DNA from: Christiangramia crocea
GTDB lineage: Bacteria > Bacteroidota > Bacteroidia > Flavobacteriales > Flavobacteriaceae
Direction of reading: 5' to 3'
DNA: 64,000 nucleotides
Assembly: GCF_022410465.1 (NCBI RefSeq)
Contig: NZ_JAJSON010000013.1
Location: forward strand, 1 to 64,000
Shown here: positions 25,439-32,924 of the stretch, one piece after another
How positions within the stretch are numbered: position 1 is the first letter of the stretch
Layout: the number at the start of each line of letters is the position of its first letter
Notes under the pieces: model-generated
The model's input: the letters and a program-made list of their open reading frames with translations, nothing else
Told to the model about the DNA's origin: nothing
The model's database searches: none
Position numbers and translations under genes: made by a program

Positions 25439-26086
25439 TCATTCATGATTATGAGAAGGAGCTACTCTATCATGCTCCATAAGATCATGAATAGCTTCAA
25501 GGGTATGGGTGTAATCCACATAAGCTCTAACATACTCCCTACCCCTTTCAACAGATTCATTTTTCACCTTGTCCAGGCCTGCAACTACCGAATATTTTTT
25601 TCTAATCACTTTCCCCAAATGAGCGTTAAACTTTTCGATGAGGTCATCAACGTCCTTATTTGCCAGGGCGTGGTCGCTAAGTTCTATAACTTGTTTTGTC
25701 TCACCTGCAGGTTTTAATCCTGTAAAAGGAGCCCCTTCTGTTTCCCGGTGCAATCTGACCAGGGTTTCAAAAAAATGCTTTTTTACAATTCCGTAAACTT
25801 CTTCATCCTTATTTTTAAGATTGTAAGTTTTGTTGAACAAATCCACAATTTGTGGTTCTTGCTCTTCACTTATCCACTTTAAAACTAAACTCACGTTATT
25901 CCTTTCCAGAGCTTTCTGTGCATCCTGTATTACAGGGCCGTCATAAGAATCACAATGAGCGTTTGCTGGTAAGGAGCCGACAAAAAACATAATGAATATG
26001 GTTAAAAGCGATAAGATGTTACGGTAGTCAATTTTAGAGATATTATTCTTTTTAAAATTTTTAATTGCATTTTGTTTTGGTTTCAT
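25439..26086 (-). CDS. DUF6448 family exported protein
   Basis: 215 residues. After a basic N-terminus a signal segment (about 24-43, ILSLLTIFIMFFVGSLPANA) leads to the mature start HCDSYDGPVIQDAQKALE, the diagnostic opening of DUF6448. The rest is helical with spaced His residues and ends in a His-rich tail (HDLMEHDRVAPSHNHE), suggestive of metal binding. I recall this family beside respiratory and nitric-oxide genes in Bacteroidetes, but its role is unknown. A TAGTTTTG element at 26115-26122 (-) may be its -7 box; no Fnr-like box accompanies it. Confidence 0.78.
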   Translation of the reverse strand: MKPKQNAIKNFKKNNISKIDYRNILSLLTIFIMFFVGSLPANAHCDSYDGPVIQDAQKALERNNVSLVLKWISEEQEPQIVDLFNKTYNLKNKDEEVYGIVKKHFFETLVRLHRETEGAPFTGLKPAGETKQVIELSDHALANKDVDDLIEKFNAHLGKVIRKKYSVVAGLDKVKNESVERGREYVRAYVDYTHTLEAIHDLMEHDRVAPSHNHE

Positions 26087-26190
26087 GATATAATTACGTT
26101 TTGATTTATTAGAACAAAACTATAGCTCATATCTTCCCCAAGCGACCTACTTTCGAAGCTGGCACCTATATCTCTCGTATTTTTGATGAA

Positions 26191-27321
26191 TTATCTTGTA
26201 ATCGACCTTTTATATGCACTAGGGGTGCTGCCGGTCATTTTTTTAAAGATTCTGTTGAAGGCCGATTTTGAATTGAAGCCACTTTCGAAAGCAATGCCAA
26301 GCAGGGATAAATTATCGAATTTCGGATTGGCTATTTTAGTTTTAACTTCTTCGACCCTGTATTGGTTGATGAAATCAAAAAAATTCAATTTTAATCTCTC
26401 ATTAATTACTCTTGAAAGGTGATGTGATGGAATTTCAAGTTGAGATGCCAAATCGGGCAGGCTAAGGTGAGCATTCAAATATGGTTTCTCCTGTTCCATG
26501 TAGCCCTGAATTTTCTTTAGATACATGTTTGCTTCGGCATCTTCAAATAAAACATTTGAATAACCGGTATCGGCATCGGTGACATAATCGATTTCTTTAT
26601 GGGGATAATCAATAAAAATTTCCTTCTGCTTAAGACCTAAATATCCAATCATGATTACAAAGACAGATAAGGATAGAAATAATCCATCCGTACAGAATTT
26701 CCACGAGAATAAATTGAAAACATGATGAATGACGGCAACGATGATTAAAACCGTCCAAACGGCCCCAAAAGAATAAACTAATTTTCTTAACCAATCAGGA
26801 TTCACATCTTCACGACTGGAAAAATTGTTTTTCACCTGAAAATCAAAATCTTTAAACAGTTTGAAAGCTAACAAGAAATAGGCAGGACCGGAAAGGGCAG
26901 TAAGCGCCAAAAAGAAATTAAATAACCAGGGCGCCTGTTGCTCCTGTTCTACATGATCTAATCTTAACCTCCCTGATACCTCTGGAAATAAAAGAGTGCT
27001 CAACACGAAAACATTGAATAAAAAGAAAGGTAAGAAATGAAGCAGGCTTTTTTTATTAAAATGAAAATTCCTTTCCAACAAGGCTGAAATATACAAATAG
27101 AGAAAAGGACCGTGAAGCATGAGCAGAGAAATAAAACTTACCGACAGAAGATGAAAATGGGTAAATAAAATATCTGATACAAAAGCATAGGTGCCAGTAT
27201 ATAATCCTAAAAATATCAACCAGTAAATGAGAATTTTGTCATGTAAGGCTTTCTTTTTCTGTAGGATCAAGAGGGAGAAGAATAAAGCATTGAAAGCACC
27301 TATTAAAAAGAAATATTTCAC
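26191..27321 (-). CDS. AraC-type regulator with membrane domain
   Basis: 376 residues. The N-terminal half holds about seven transmembrane helices (4-20, 28-48, 58-80, 92-112, 130-152, 172-195, 205-222). The C-terminal 100 residues are an AraC helix-turn-helix: LPDLASQLEIPSHHLSRVIN and LLGIAFESGFNSKSAFNRIFKKMTGSTPSAY. Membrane-bound AraC regulators are common in Bacteroidetes. It may sense a membrane signal and control the DUF6448/DUF2231 pair directly downstream (104 bp), or itself. Confidence 0.9.
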   Translation of the reverse strand: MKYFFLIGAFNALFFSLLILQKKKALHDKILIYWLIFLGLYTGTYAFVSDILFTHFHLLSVSFISLLMLHGPFLYLYISALLERNFHFNKKSLLHFLPFFLFNVFVLSTLLFPEVSGRLRLDHVEQEQQAPWLFNFFLALTALSGPAYFLLAFKLFKDFDFQVKNNFSSREDVNPDWLRKLVYSFGAVWTVLIIVAVIHHVFNLFSWKFCTDGLFLSLSVFVIMIGYLGLKQKEIFIDYPHKEIDYVTDADTGYSNVLFEDAEANMYLKKIQGYMEQEKPYLNAHLSLPDLASQLEIPSHHLSRVINERLKLNFFDFINQYRVEEVKTKIANPKFDNLSLLGIAFESGFNSKSAFNRIFKKMTGSTPSAYKRSITR

Positions 27322-27851
27322 GATTTTATGATTCAGTATAGTGAAGGCAAGTGTTTTGTCCGCTCGAAGTAATTAAGAATCTGGGTTTGATCAACAGATA
27401 TTACTTTATTTATAAGAAAATGAACCTTTTTCAATATTTTTAGGAGGCAAAATGAACAGGTTAAATTTACATAAAAGTTTCCTACATAACTACATTATGA
27501 TTCAAATCCTATATAATAAGAAAGTAAAATCCAAGAAGTAAAATAGGGTTAATCACAGGTCGAGAATGCATAGTTTCCAGAAATTTCCTTTTTTAATATT
27601 ATTGACTTAAAATTCAAATCCAGGCACAATTCAAATCTTTAATCTACAAGGTGACTCATGGAGTTCATAACCTTTTTTATTAGTTCTTTCCTTTATAAAA
27701 AATAGTTGTCATCAAAGAAATGGAAAAGGCTCTTTAGCAATAATTTTTAAAAGAGTTATCCCTTAAATCAACTATAAATTGAATTTCAAAGCATATTTAT
27801 ATACATTAGTATGCAATTGGCCTAACCTATTTCCAGAAAAATAAATCATCA
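27322..27851. other. divergent intergenic region of AraC and Crp/Fnr genes
   Basis: 530 bp, strongly AT-rich. A weaker Fnr-like box (TATGAT-tcaa-ATCCTA) is at 27496-27511, without a -7 element at the spacing seen elsewhere; a half site TATGATTCAG is near 27328. A 29-codon frame at 27452-27541 (+) has an AGGAGG seven bases before its ATG, unusual here, but no homology can be judged. ATCAT-ca-ATGAT spans the crp start codon. Confidence 0.4.
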
Positions 27852-28448
27852 ATGATCCCATCTGATTTGCTATTAAAAAACGGTGCAATAATTAAATCTT
27901 TTAGTAAGAATGATTTCGTATTCAAAGAGGGACAAAAGGCAAATTACTACTTTCAAATCGTATCAGGTGAGGTTAAAATGAACAATATTCTAGAAAGTGG
28001 GAAGGAATTTATCCAAAGTTTTTTTAAACCACCTCAAAGTTTCGGAGAACCTCCATTATTTACGGATATAGATTATCCGGCTAATGCAATTGCTACAACG
28101 AAATCAGAAATAATTCTACTAAAAAAAGCATCTTTTATAAAATTATTAAAGTCTCAACCCGAAATTCATTTAAAAATAACAACGGCTCTTGCTCATAGAC
28201 TTTATTACAAATCGATAATGGCTACGGAAATTTCTTATCAGGAACCCGAACATAGAGTTTTACGCCTATTAGACTATTTAAAATATAATATATATAATTT
28301 AAATGAACCATTTTCATTTAAGGTTGGATTAACTAGACAGGAAATTGCGGACCTTACCGGTCTCAGAGTTGAGACCGTAATACGTACAACGCGTAATCTT
28401 CAAAAAAAGAATGAATTAAAGATCAAGAACAGAAAATTATATCGGTAA
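27852..28448 (+). CDS. Crp/Fnr-family regulator
   Basis: 198 residues: cyclic-nucleotide-binding-type beta-barrel (about 10-120; FKEGQKANYYFQIVSGEV), dimer helix and winged helix with LTRQEIADLTGLRVETVIRTTRNL at 160-183. Glu 174 and Arg 178 occupy the positions that read the TGAT core in Fnr-type proteins. There is no N-terminal Cys cluster, so it is not an iron-sulfur oxygen sensor; heme or NO sensing as in DNR is possible but cannot be seen. It sits among three promoters with TGAT-N4-ATCA boxes, one of them 24 bp after its own stop, and is their likely regulator. Confidence 0.9.
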   Translation: MIPSDLLLKNGAIIKSFSKNDFVFKEGQKANYYFQIVSGEVKMNNILESGKEFIQSFFKPPQSFGEPPLFTDIDYPANAIATTKSEIILLKKASFIKLLKSQPEIHLKITTALAHRLYYKSIMATEISYQEPEHRVLRLLDYLKYNIYNLNEPFSFKVGLTRQEIADLTGLRVETVIRTTRNLQKKNELKIKNRKLYR

Positions 28449-28471
28449 AAGAATCTTCTCTAAATTTATCA

Positions 28472-28516
28472 TATGATTCAGATCATAAAATAGGATAAAA
28501 CTCACAGTTAACTTTG
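28472..28516 (+). promoter_or_regulatory. Fnr-like box and -7 element, promoter 2
   Basis: TATGAT-tcag-ATCATA (28472-28487) is a perfect dyad. TAACTTTG, a perfect TAnnTTTG, follows at 28509-28516; box centre to final G is 36.5 bp. It drives the small membrane gene at 28540. Confidence 0.7.
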
Positions 28517-28539
28517 AAGTAATCATAATCGAATTTTTT

Positions 28540-28821
28540 ATGTATTACTACAACAAATTTTTCAATGATTTTAAGGAATCATTTTACATGCACGCCACAT
28601 TAGGAATAATACTATCCAGCTGTTTAGGAGCTGCCAGTGCAATGCTCGTCATGATAAATGGTAATAGTTTAATAGAGATGTTTCAAATATTTCTTATTAC
28701 AAGTGTATGTATGGGATTCAATGCCACTGTATTGGCTAATTTAAAACCTAAAATTGTTTTCAATTCTTTATTGATAAGTTTATTTTTAAATGTTGCTATT
28801 ATTATATATTATATTCTTTAA
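28540..28821 (+). CDS. small membrane protein, predicted Fnr-box target
   Basis: 93 residues with three hydrophobic segments (about 20-37, 45-63, 72-92) and an N-terminal amphipathic stretch YYYNKFFNDFKESF. No family is recognised. The gene starts 23 bp after the -7 element of a perfect Fnr-like promoter and 91 bp after the regulator gene, so it is probably expressed with the RIC gene under the same stress. AT content is very high, as in the regulator gene. Confidence 0.65.
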   Translation: MYYYNKFFNDFKESFYMHATLGIILSSCLGAASAMLVMINGNSLIEMFQIFLITSVCMGFNATVLANLKPKIVFNSLLISLFLNVAIIIYYIL

Positions 28822-28939
28822 AAATTTAGTTTAATTAAAAAAAGTATATAATTTAAGTTTAATTGGCTATACCGTAAGTTTTTAAACATCTTCTAATTAA
28901 ACTAATCCGCCTAAAACAATTGATAAAATTTTAAAAAAT

Positions 28940-29659
28940 CTATCTAATTTTCTTCTCAAGCTTCATAGCTCCCGGATGTAAAATATTATTTTCCAGATGT
29001 ATATGTTGATGCAGATCTTCTTCAAATTCTACCAGTTTATCAAATAAGGCTCTGTATGTATTGCAGGCATGAGCCGGGGGGGTGTAATTATTTGTAATGC
29101 GTGCTATTTCTTTAAAAGTATCCCCAGCGAATTCATGCTCATCCTCCATCATCTTAATAGGGTTCTCTACCGTATTAAAATGAGGAACATTTAATTCAAT
29201 ACCATCTTTTTCAGCCTGTACCATCTTTTTAATAAACGGAAAAAGTATCATCTCTTCCTTTTTTAGGTGGCCTGCCAGTTCGCCAGCGACCTTCTGGAAT
29301 AACTGTTCTACTTTAATGAGTTCAGGATTATTGCCTCCATGAACTCTCGCTACTTTTTGTGAATACTGAAGCAGTAAAGGAATATTAGCCTCGACATAGG
29401 TATGATGTTTACTTACAATATGATCTATAAGTTCATCTAGAGGAAGTTTGCTAAAATCCCATTCATTTTCTGTCGGATTTCCTACGTTCTTTAGGTCTTC
29501 AGCTAAAAGAGAGTAATCCAATCCATTTTTTTCACATGCTTTCTGAATACTAATTCCGCCGCCACAGCAGAAATCAATTCCATATTTCTTAAAGACATGA
29601 GAGGCCTTTATATTCTCGGTCACACAATCGGCCACCGTTCTTTCCGGAGTAAATTCCAT
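28940..29659 (-). CDS. ric: RIC family iron-sulfur cluster repair di-iron protein (ScdA/YtfE)
   Basis: 239 residues from MEFTPERTVAD; 15 in-frame residues upstream overlap the promoter and are not used. The N-terminal DUF542 domain has the CCGGG motif (Cys 31, Cys 32), and the hemerythrin-like domain follows with spaced His/Glu ligands (SKHHTYVEANIP, HLKKEEMILFPF, MMEDEHEFAG, DLHQHIHLENNIL). RIC proteins restore iron-sulfur clusters damaged by nitric oxide or peroxide. The promoter carries a Fnr-like box at the class II position, consistent with nitrosative or microaerobic induction. Confidence 0.95.
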   Translation of the reverse strand: MEFTPERTVADCVTENIKASHVFKKYGIDFCCGGGISIQKACEKNGLDYSLLAEDLKNVGNPTENEWDFSKLPLDELIDHIVSKHHTYVEANIPLLLQYSQKVARVHGGNNPELIKVEQLFQKVAGELAGHLKKEEMILFPFIKKMVQAEKDGIELNVPHFNTVENPIKMMEDEHEFAGDTFKEIARITNNYTPPAHACNTYRALFDKLVEFEEDLHQHIHLENNILHPGAMKLEKKIR

Positions 29660-29688
29660 AAGGATTCTTTTAATAATTAATAATGATT

Positions 29689-29733
29689 CAAAAATACAGG
29701 ACAATATTGTCTTTAATTATGATTTCAATCACA
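29689..29733 (-). promoter_or_regulatory. Fnr-like box and -7 element, promoter 3 (ric)
   Basis: On the minus strand TGTGAT-tgaa-ATCATA (29718-29733) precedes TATTTTTG (29689-29696); box centre to final G is 36.5 bp. No -33 TTTG is present, as expected where an activator replaces it. Confidence 0.7.
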
Positions 29734-29786
29734 TATAATCATTATCATAAAAACGATCAAAACTTTAGAGTTATATTCCGTAGGCT

Positions 29787-30253
29787 GCAATATTAGAGTA
29801 TGCTTCAACACCATCCGATAAAAACATCATTCGAGAAATCGCCCAACACCTAGATTGTGGGAATGACTGCTATTATAATCAAATAACCAAAGAAATAATT
29901 TGGATTCCAAACATTGAGCTACTGGCTACAGGCGATGAAGATTATCACAAAGAGATTTTCAGGGATGATTTGAATAAGGTAAAATCACAGAAAAAAGATC
30001 TAATAAAGTTTGAAGTATTTGAAAGTTACGAATCCTTTAAAATAATGGATCATTTTAAGAACCAAGTTGAAGATGATAGGTTCCGAAATAGTTTACATCA
30101 AGCTTTGAACAAAAGAAAACCTTTTCAAAATTTTAATTTTTTAATTTTTTAATCGCCCAATCAGACTACAGGGAAGATTGGTTTGAATTTAAACAGAAAG
30201 AATTGGAAAAAATAGTTATAGAATTAATTGGGCGTCATAACGCAGGAATGTAG
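29787..30253 (+). pseudogene. UPF0158 family protein, broken
   Basis: One frame reads DKNIIREIAQHLDCGNDCYY ... KFEVFESYESFKIMDHF ... KRKPFQNF and stops at TAA 30152; the family pattern then continues in another frame from about 30155 with SDYREDWFEFKQKELEKIV to TAG 30251. So a frameshift separates the body from the C-terminus. The reading frame upstream reaches a TAG at 29781 without any ATG, so the start is lost too. A 60-codon frame from 29970 is only the inner part of this relic. Family assignment is from remembered pattern. Confidence 0.75.
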
Positions 30254-30319
30254 TCATCAGAAAATTTAAATAACGCAAAATTGTCAGTTGGTTAAACATT
30301 CCTCAATTCCAAGAATATT

Positions 30320-31537
30320 TTAAAAATCTAATACACTATTTAAAGCTTTATCAGTTTCTCGGTTCATAAAATTTGACTGATACATTATGGTGGTAGTAAC
30401 CGAAGAATGGCGATACAGTTTCTGTAACATTTGGATAGGGATTCTATCACCGGCAATATTACCAAAACTATGTCGTGCTATATGCATGGTTAGTTTTTTC
30501 TTTATACCGGCTTTCCGTGCAACATTTTTCAAGTATGAATTCAGAACTCTATTTCCTCTTTTAGATCTATCAAAAAGGCTCTTTTCATTTTCTGGATTTA
30601 CTAATTTAAGTTCAGGAAAAATATAATCATTCTCCGATTGTTTATCAGCATTATAATCTTCCAAAATTTTTTGGATCTTATCTGGTAGCTGTAAAGAAAC
30701 TACCTTAGAATTCTTACTCATTGTATAATGAATTCTATTATCATAAATATCACTCCATCGCATTCTTAAAACATCCGCAATCCTTATACCGGCCAAATAA
30801 AAACTAAACAGCCATACGTTCCTGGCATGATGTTCCTCTTTGGAAAGATTATTTTTAAGATCCTCTATTTTTTTAACCTCTTCTCTTGTTAATCCGACCT
30901 TTCCCGTCTCAGGAAAACGTATTACAATTTTATCTCGTCCAAATGGATAAAATTTCCTATCTATAAGTCCCTGCCGTATGGCTCTGTTGAAGATTAATCT
31001 TATAAATACAAGATGGTTTGCTATTGTTCTCTCAGAGACTTTTGCTGTATTTCTTAGATACTGCATATATTTTCTTATAAATGCCTCATCAAGATCCTTA
31101 TAAGAGAGTTTTCTACATTTTATATATTTCTCAATATGACCTAAATAGGCTTTATCCACAGAATACCTTCCATACTTATTATTTCCTTTAACTTCTTTTA
31201 AATGAATATCTCCTAACTCAAAGAAATTACTATCCTTCTCAGAAATAGAGAGTTCTTTTTTAATCTGCCCGGCAGAATAATCCTTCATCTCTGTTTGTAA
31301 TTCAAGCAGCTGCTTATTGGTTTCCGCTAATTTTGTGAAAAGTAGATTATTTATTCTGGCAGCATTTTCATGGGATTTCTTGACCCTACATTTATTTTTA
31401 TCCCAATGCTTAATATCAATATAATGGCCTATATACAAATAAGAAGATTTCCTATATTTGGTAATACGAATGGCAAGTGGAAAATGCCCTCTTCTATTTG
31501 GTTTTTTACGGAGTACTATTGAAGCATTGGAATTCAT
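30320..31537 (-). CDS. int: tyrosine recombinase (integrase) of the element
   Basis: 405 residues: arm-binding domain (about 1-90), SAM-like core-binding domain (about 105-205) and catalytic domain (215-400). The catalytic set is complete: Arg 252 (AGIRIADVLR), His 352 and Arg 355 (MHIARHSFG), His 377 (LYRHSS) and Tyr 386 (TTTIMYQ). Typical of Bacteroidetes integrases that use tRNA genes. It lies 163 bp inside attR and is transcribed away from it. It should recombine the 53-bp repeats to excise or insert the element. Confidence 0.95.
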   Translation of the reverse strand: MNSNASIVLRKKPNRRGHFPLAIRITKYRKSSYLYIGHYIDIKHWDKNKCRVKKSHENAARINNLLFTKLAETNKQLLELQTEMKDYSAGQIKKELSISEKDSNFFELGDIHLKEVKGNNKYGRYSVDKAYLGHIEKYIKCRKLSYKDLDEAFIRKYMQYLRNTAKVSERTIANHLVFIRLIFNRAIRQGLIDRKFYPFGRDKIVIRFPETGKVGLTREEVKKIEDLKNNLSKEEHHARNVWLFSFYLAGIRIADVLRMRWSDIYDNRIHYTMSKNSKVVSLQLPDKIQKILEDYNADKQSENDYIFPELKLVNPENEKSLFDRSKRGNRVLNSYLKNVARKAGIKKKLTMHIARHSFGNIAGDRIPIQMLQKLYRHSSVTTTIMYQSNFMNRETDKALNSVLDF

Positions 31538-31575
31538 CAGAAATTATTAGATCTTCTCTAAGATAACGCTTTTTT

Positions 31576-31596
31576 AGGTACAACATAGGTACAACA
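31576..31596. repeat. right inner repeat with two GGTACAAC units
   Basis: Identical and co-oriented to 4108-4128. It lies 38 bp upstream of the integrase start and 105 bp from attR, so it could serve both recombination and integrase autoregulation. Confidence 0.6.
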
Positions 31597-31700
31597 TTTG
31601 CCGCTATTTAATGATTTTAATTGAACACAACTAGAATTAAAATTGATTTAAACAATTGATTTTCAGTAGTTTTAATCTTTATTGTTATTTCATCGAGGCA

Positions 31701-31753
31701 ACTTAGGATCTAGTGCCGCAAGGTGTGAAGGTTCGAGTCCTTTCGCCCGCACA
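31701..31753 (+). repeat. attR: displaced tRNA-Leu 3' fragment
   Basis: Perfect copy of 4012-4064. It lacks the tRNA 5' half (upstream sequence is unrelated), so it is the original chromosomal 3' end displaced by insertion. Confidence 0.92.
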
Positions 31754-31757
31754 GAGA

Positions 31758-31787
31758 AAGCCGACTTTAAAGAGTCGGCTTTTTTTA
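31758..31787 (+). terminator. original chromosomal terminator of tRNA-Leu
   Basis: AAGCCGACT / AGTCGGCTT followed by T7, directly after attR. Loop differs by one base from the element copy at 4074-4103. Confidence 0.8.
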
Positions 31788-31958
31788 TTCCCAATAAATC
31801 CTGTTTCTTTTTTGGCTGCTTCATTTACACAAGCTTTTTTTATCCCGAAATCATATTTTAACAGAATTCATCTCTATAATGACCACCGTCATAATTTAAC
31901 CGGGTTTTTACATTTAATTTAAATGTCAGAATCCCCGGGTCAATTAAAGATTTCTGTA

Positions 31959-32699
31959 ATGAGAGCTAAGAAGAACCCAAAAGCCGATCTCAACACATAT
32001 AAGTTGATATTCTTTCAAATAGGTTTAATAATAAGTTTAGGTATTGCATATATCGGGATAGAATGGTCTTTCGGGGAAGTTTCTGGTTATAGCAACCAGG
32101 AAATTAAGGTGGATATGATCCTTACGGAAGCACCTGCTGTAACTGAATTCAGGACACAGATTGTTCCTCCCCTACCTCCGCCTCCGGCCCCCGAAATATT
32201 AGAAATAATAGATGACGATCTGAAAATAGAAGAGACTATTATTAAATCCAATGAGAACAGGCTGGACGATCCAATTCAAAAAGTGATACAGGTTGATGGC
32301 ATTGTAGATGAAAAAATGGAAGAAAAGATAGAGGAAGTTCCTTTTGTACTGATTGCTGATATCCCTATTTATCCGGGCTGTGAGAATGAAATAGACAATG
32401 CCGCGAAAAAGAAATGCATGTCGGGGAAAATACAGGAACTGTTAAAACATGAGTTCATTACAAACCTTGGAGCAAAACTGGGTCTTAAAGGGATCAACAG
32501 GATTTATGTAGTTTTTAAAATAGATTATAAAGGAGATGTGACAGATATACATGCTCGTGGACCCCATAAAGTACTTGAAGATGAAGCTATGAGGGTAGTT
32601 AGGCTAATCCCTAAAATGACGCCCGGACATCAAAAAAACAAACCGGTGAACGTAACTTACAGCCTACCTATAACCTTCGAAGTAAGAACAGGGTTCTAG
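31959..32699 (+). CDS. TonB family energy transducer
   Basis: 246 residues from MRAKKNPKADLN; homologs usually begin with this KNPKADL motif before the membrane helix, so the ATG 36 bp upstream is less likely. Membrane helix at about 16-37, proline-rich linker (VPPLPPPPAPEI), then a TonB C-terminal domain (about 170-245; INRIYVVFKIDYKGDVTDI and DEAMRVVRLIPKM). A PGCE-type segment with C-K-K-K-C spacing precedes it, common in this Bacteroidetes subfamily. Passes proton-motive energy to outer-membrane receptors. First chromosomal gene after attR. Confidence 0.9.
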   Translation: MRAKKNPKADLNTYKLIFFQIGLIISLGIAYIGIEWSFGEVSGYSNQEIKVDMILTEAPAVTEFRTQIVPPLPPPPAPEILEIIDDDLKIEETIIKSNENRLDDPIQKVIQVDGIVDEKMEEKIEEVPFVLIADIPIYPGCENEIDNAAKKKCMSGKIQELLKHEFITNLGAKLGLKGINRIYVVFKIDYKGDVTDIHARGPHKVLEDEAMRVVRLIPKMTPGHQKNKPVNVTYSLPITFEVRTGF

Positions 32700-32748
32700 T
32701 ACAATCATTTTTTTTATAATCGAATTCTAAAAACACAATAAGAAGAAA

Positions 32749-32775
32749 AAAGGCCGGTAATAAAACCGGCCTTTC
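32749..32775 (+). terminator. terminator of the tonB-like gene
   Basis: AAGGCCGG / CCGGCCTT hairpin, 8 bp, with a short T run, 50 bp after the stop. Confidence 0.7.
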
Positions 32776-32924
32776 AGTCTTTGATACAAAAACGGGGTTT
32801 TTACCCCATCCCAGCCTCATTTATCTTCCCATAAATTTGTTAGAACTGTTATAATCTACATTGCTTTTTTTCGCTCCGGTTTGCCATAAAAAGAAACAAC
32901 TAATCTTTTATAAACCATTCTGTG

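Larger units (their letters stand above)
4012..31753. mobile_element. tRNA-Leu-integrated genomic element (IME/ICE-derived), about 27.7 kb
   Basis: The segment is bounded by a perfect 53-bp direct repeat (4012-4064 and 31701-31753) made of the tRNA-Leu 3' part. A tyrosine recombinase lies just inside the right end, and a mobilization/replication remnant (BfmA, winged-helix protein, JAB, SSB) just inside the left end. Cargo between them comprises an envelope signalling module, an exporter operon and a Crp/Fnr-linked stress module. No relaxase, coupling protein or T4SS gene is seen, so it is at best mobilizable in trans. Boundaries are read directly; mobility today is inference. Confidence 0.92.

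Noticed and set aside
27496-27511. Fourth Fnr-like promoter (TATGAT-tcaa-ATCCTA)
   Set aside because: One arm is mismatched and no TAnnTTTG lies at the 36.5-bp spacing on either side.
27452-27541. 29-codon frame with AGGAGG before its ATG
   Set aside because: Strong ribosome-binding sequences are uncommon here and the peptide has no features; kept only as a remark.
31701-31753. Second tRNA gene
   Set aside because: Only the 3' part is present; the upstream sequence cannot pair as acceptor or D-arm.
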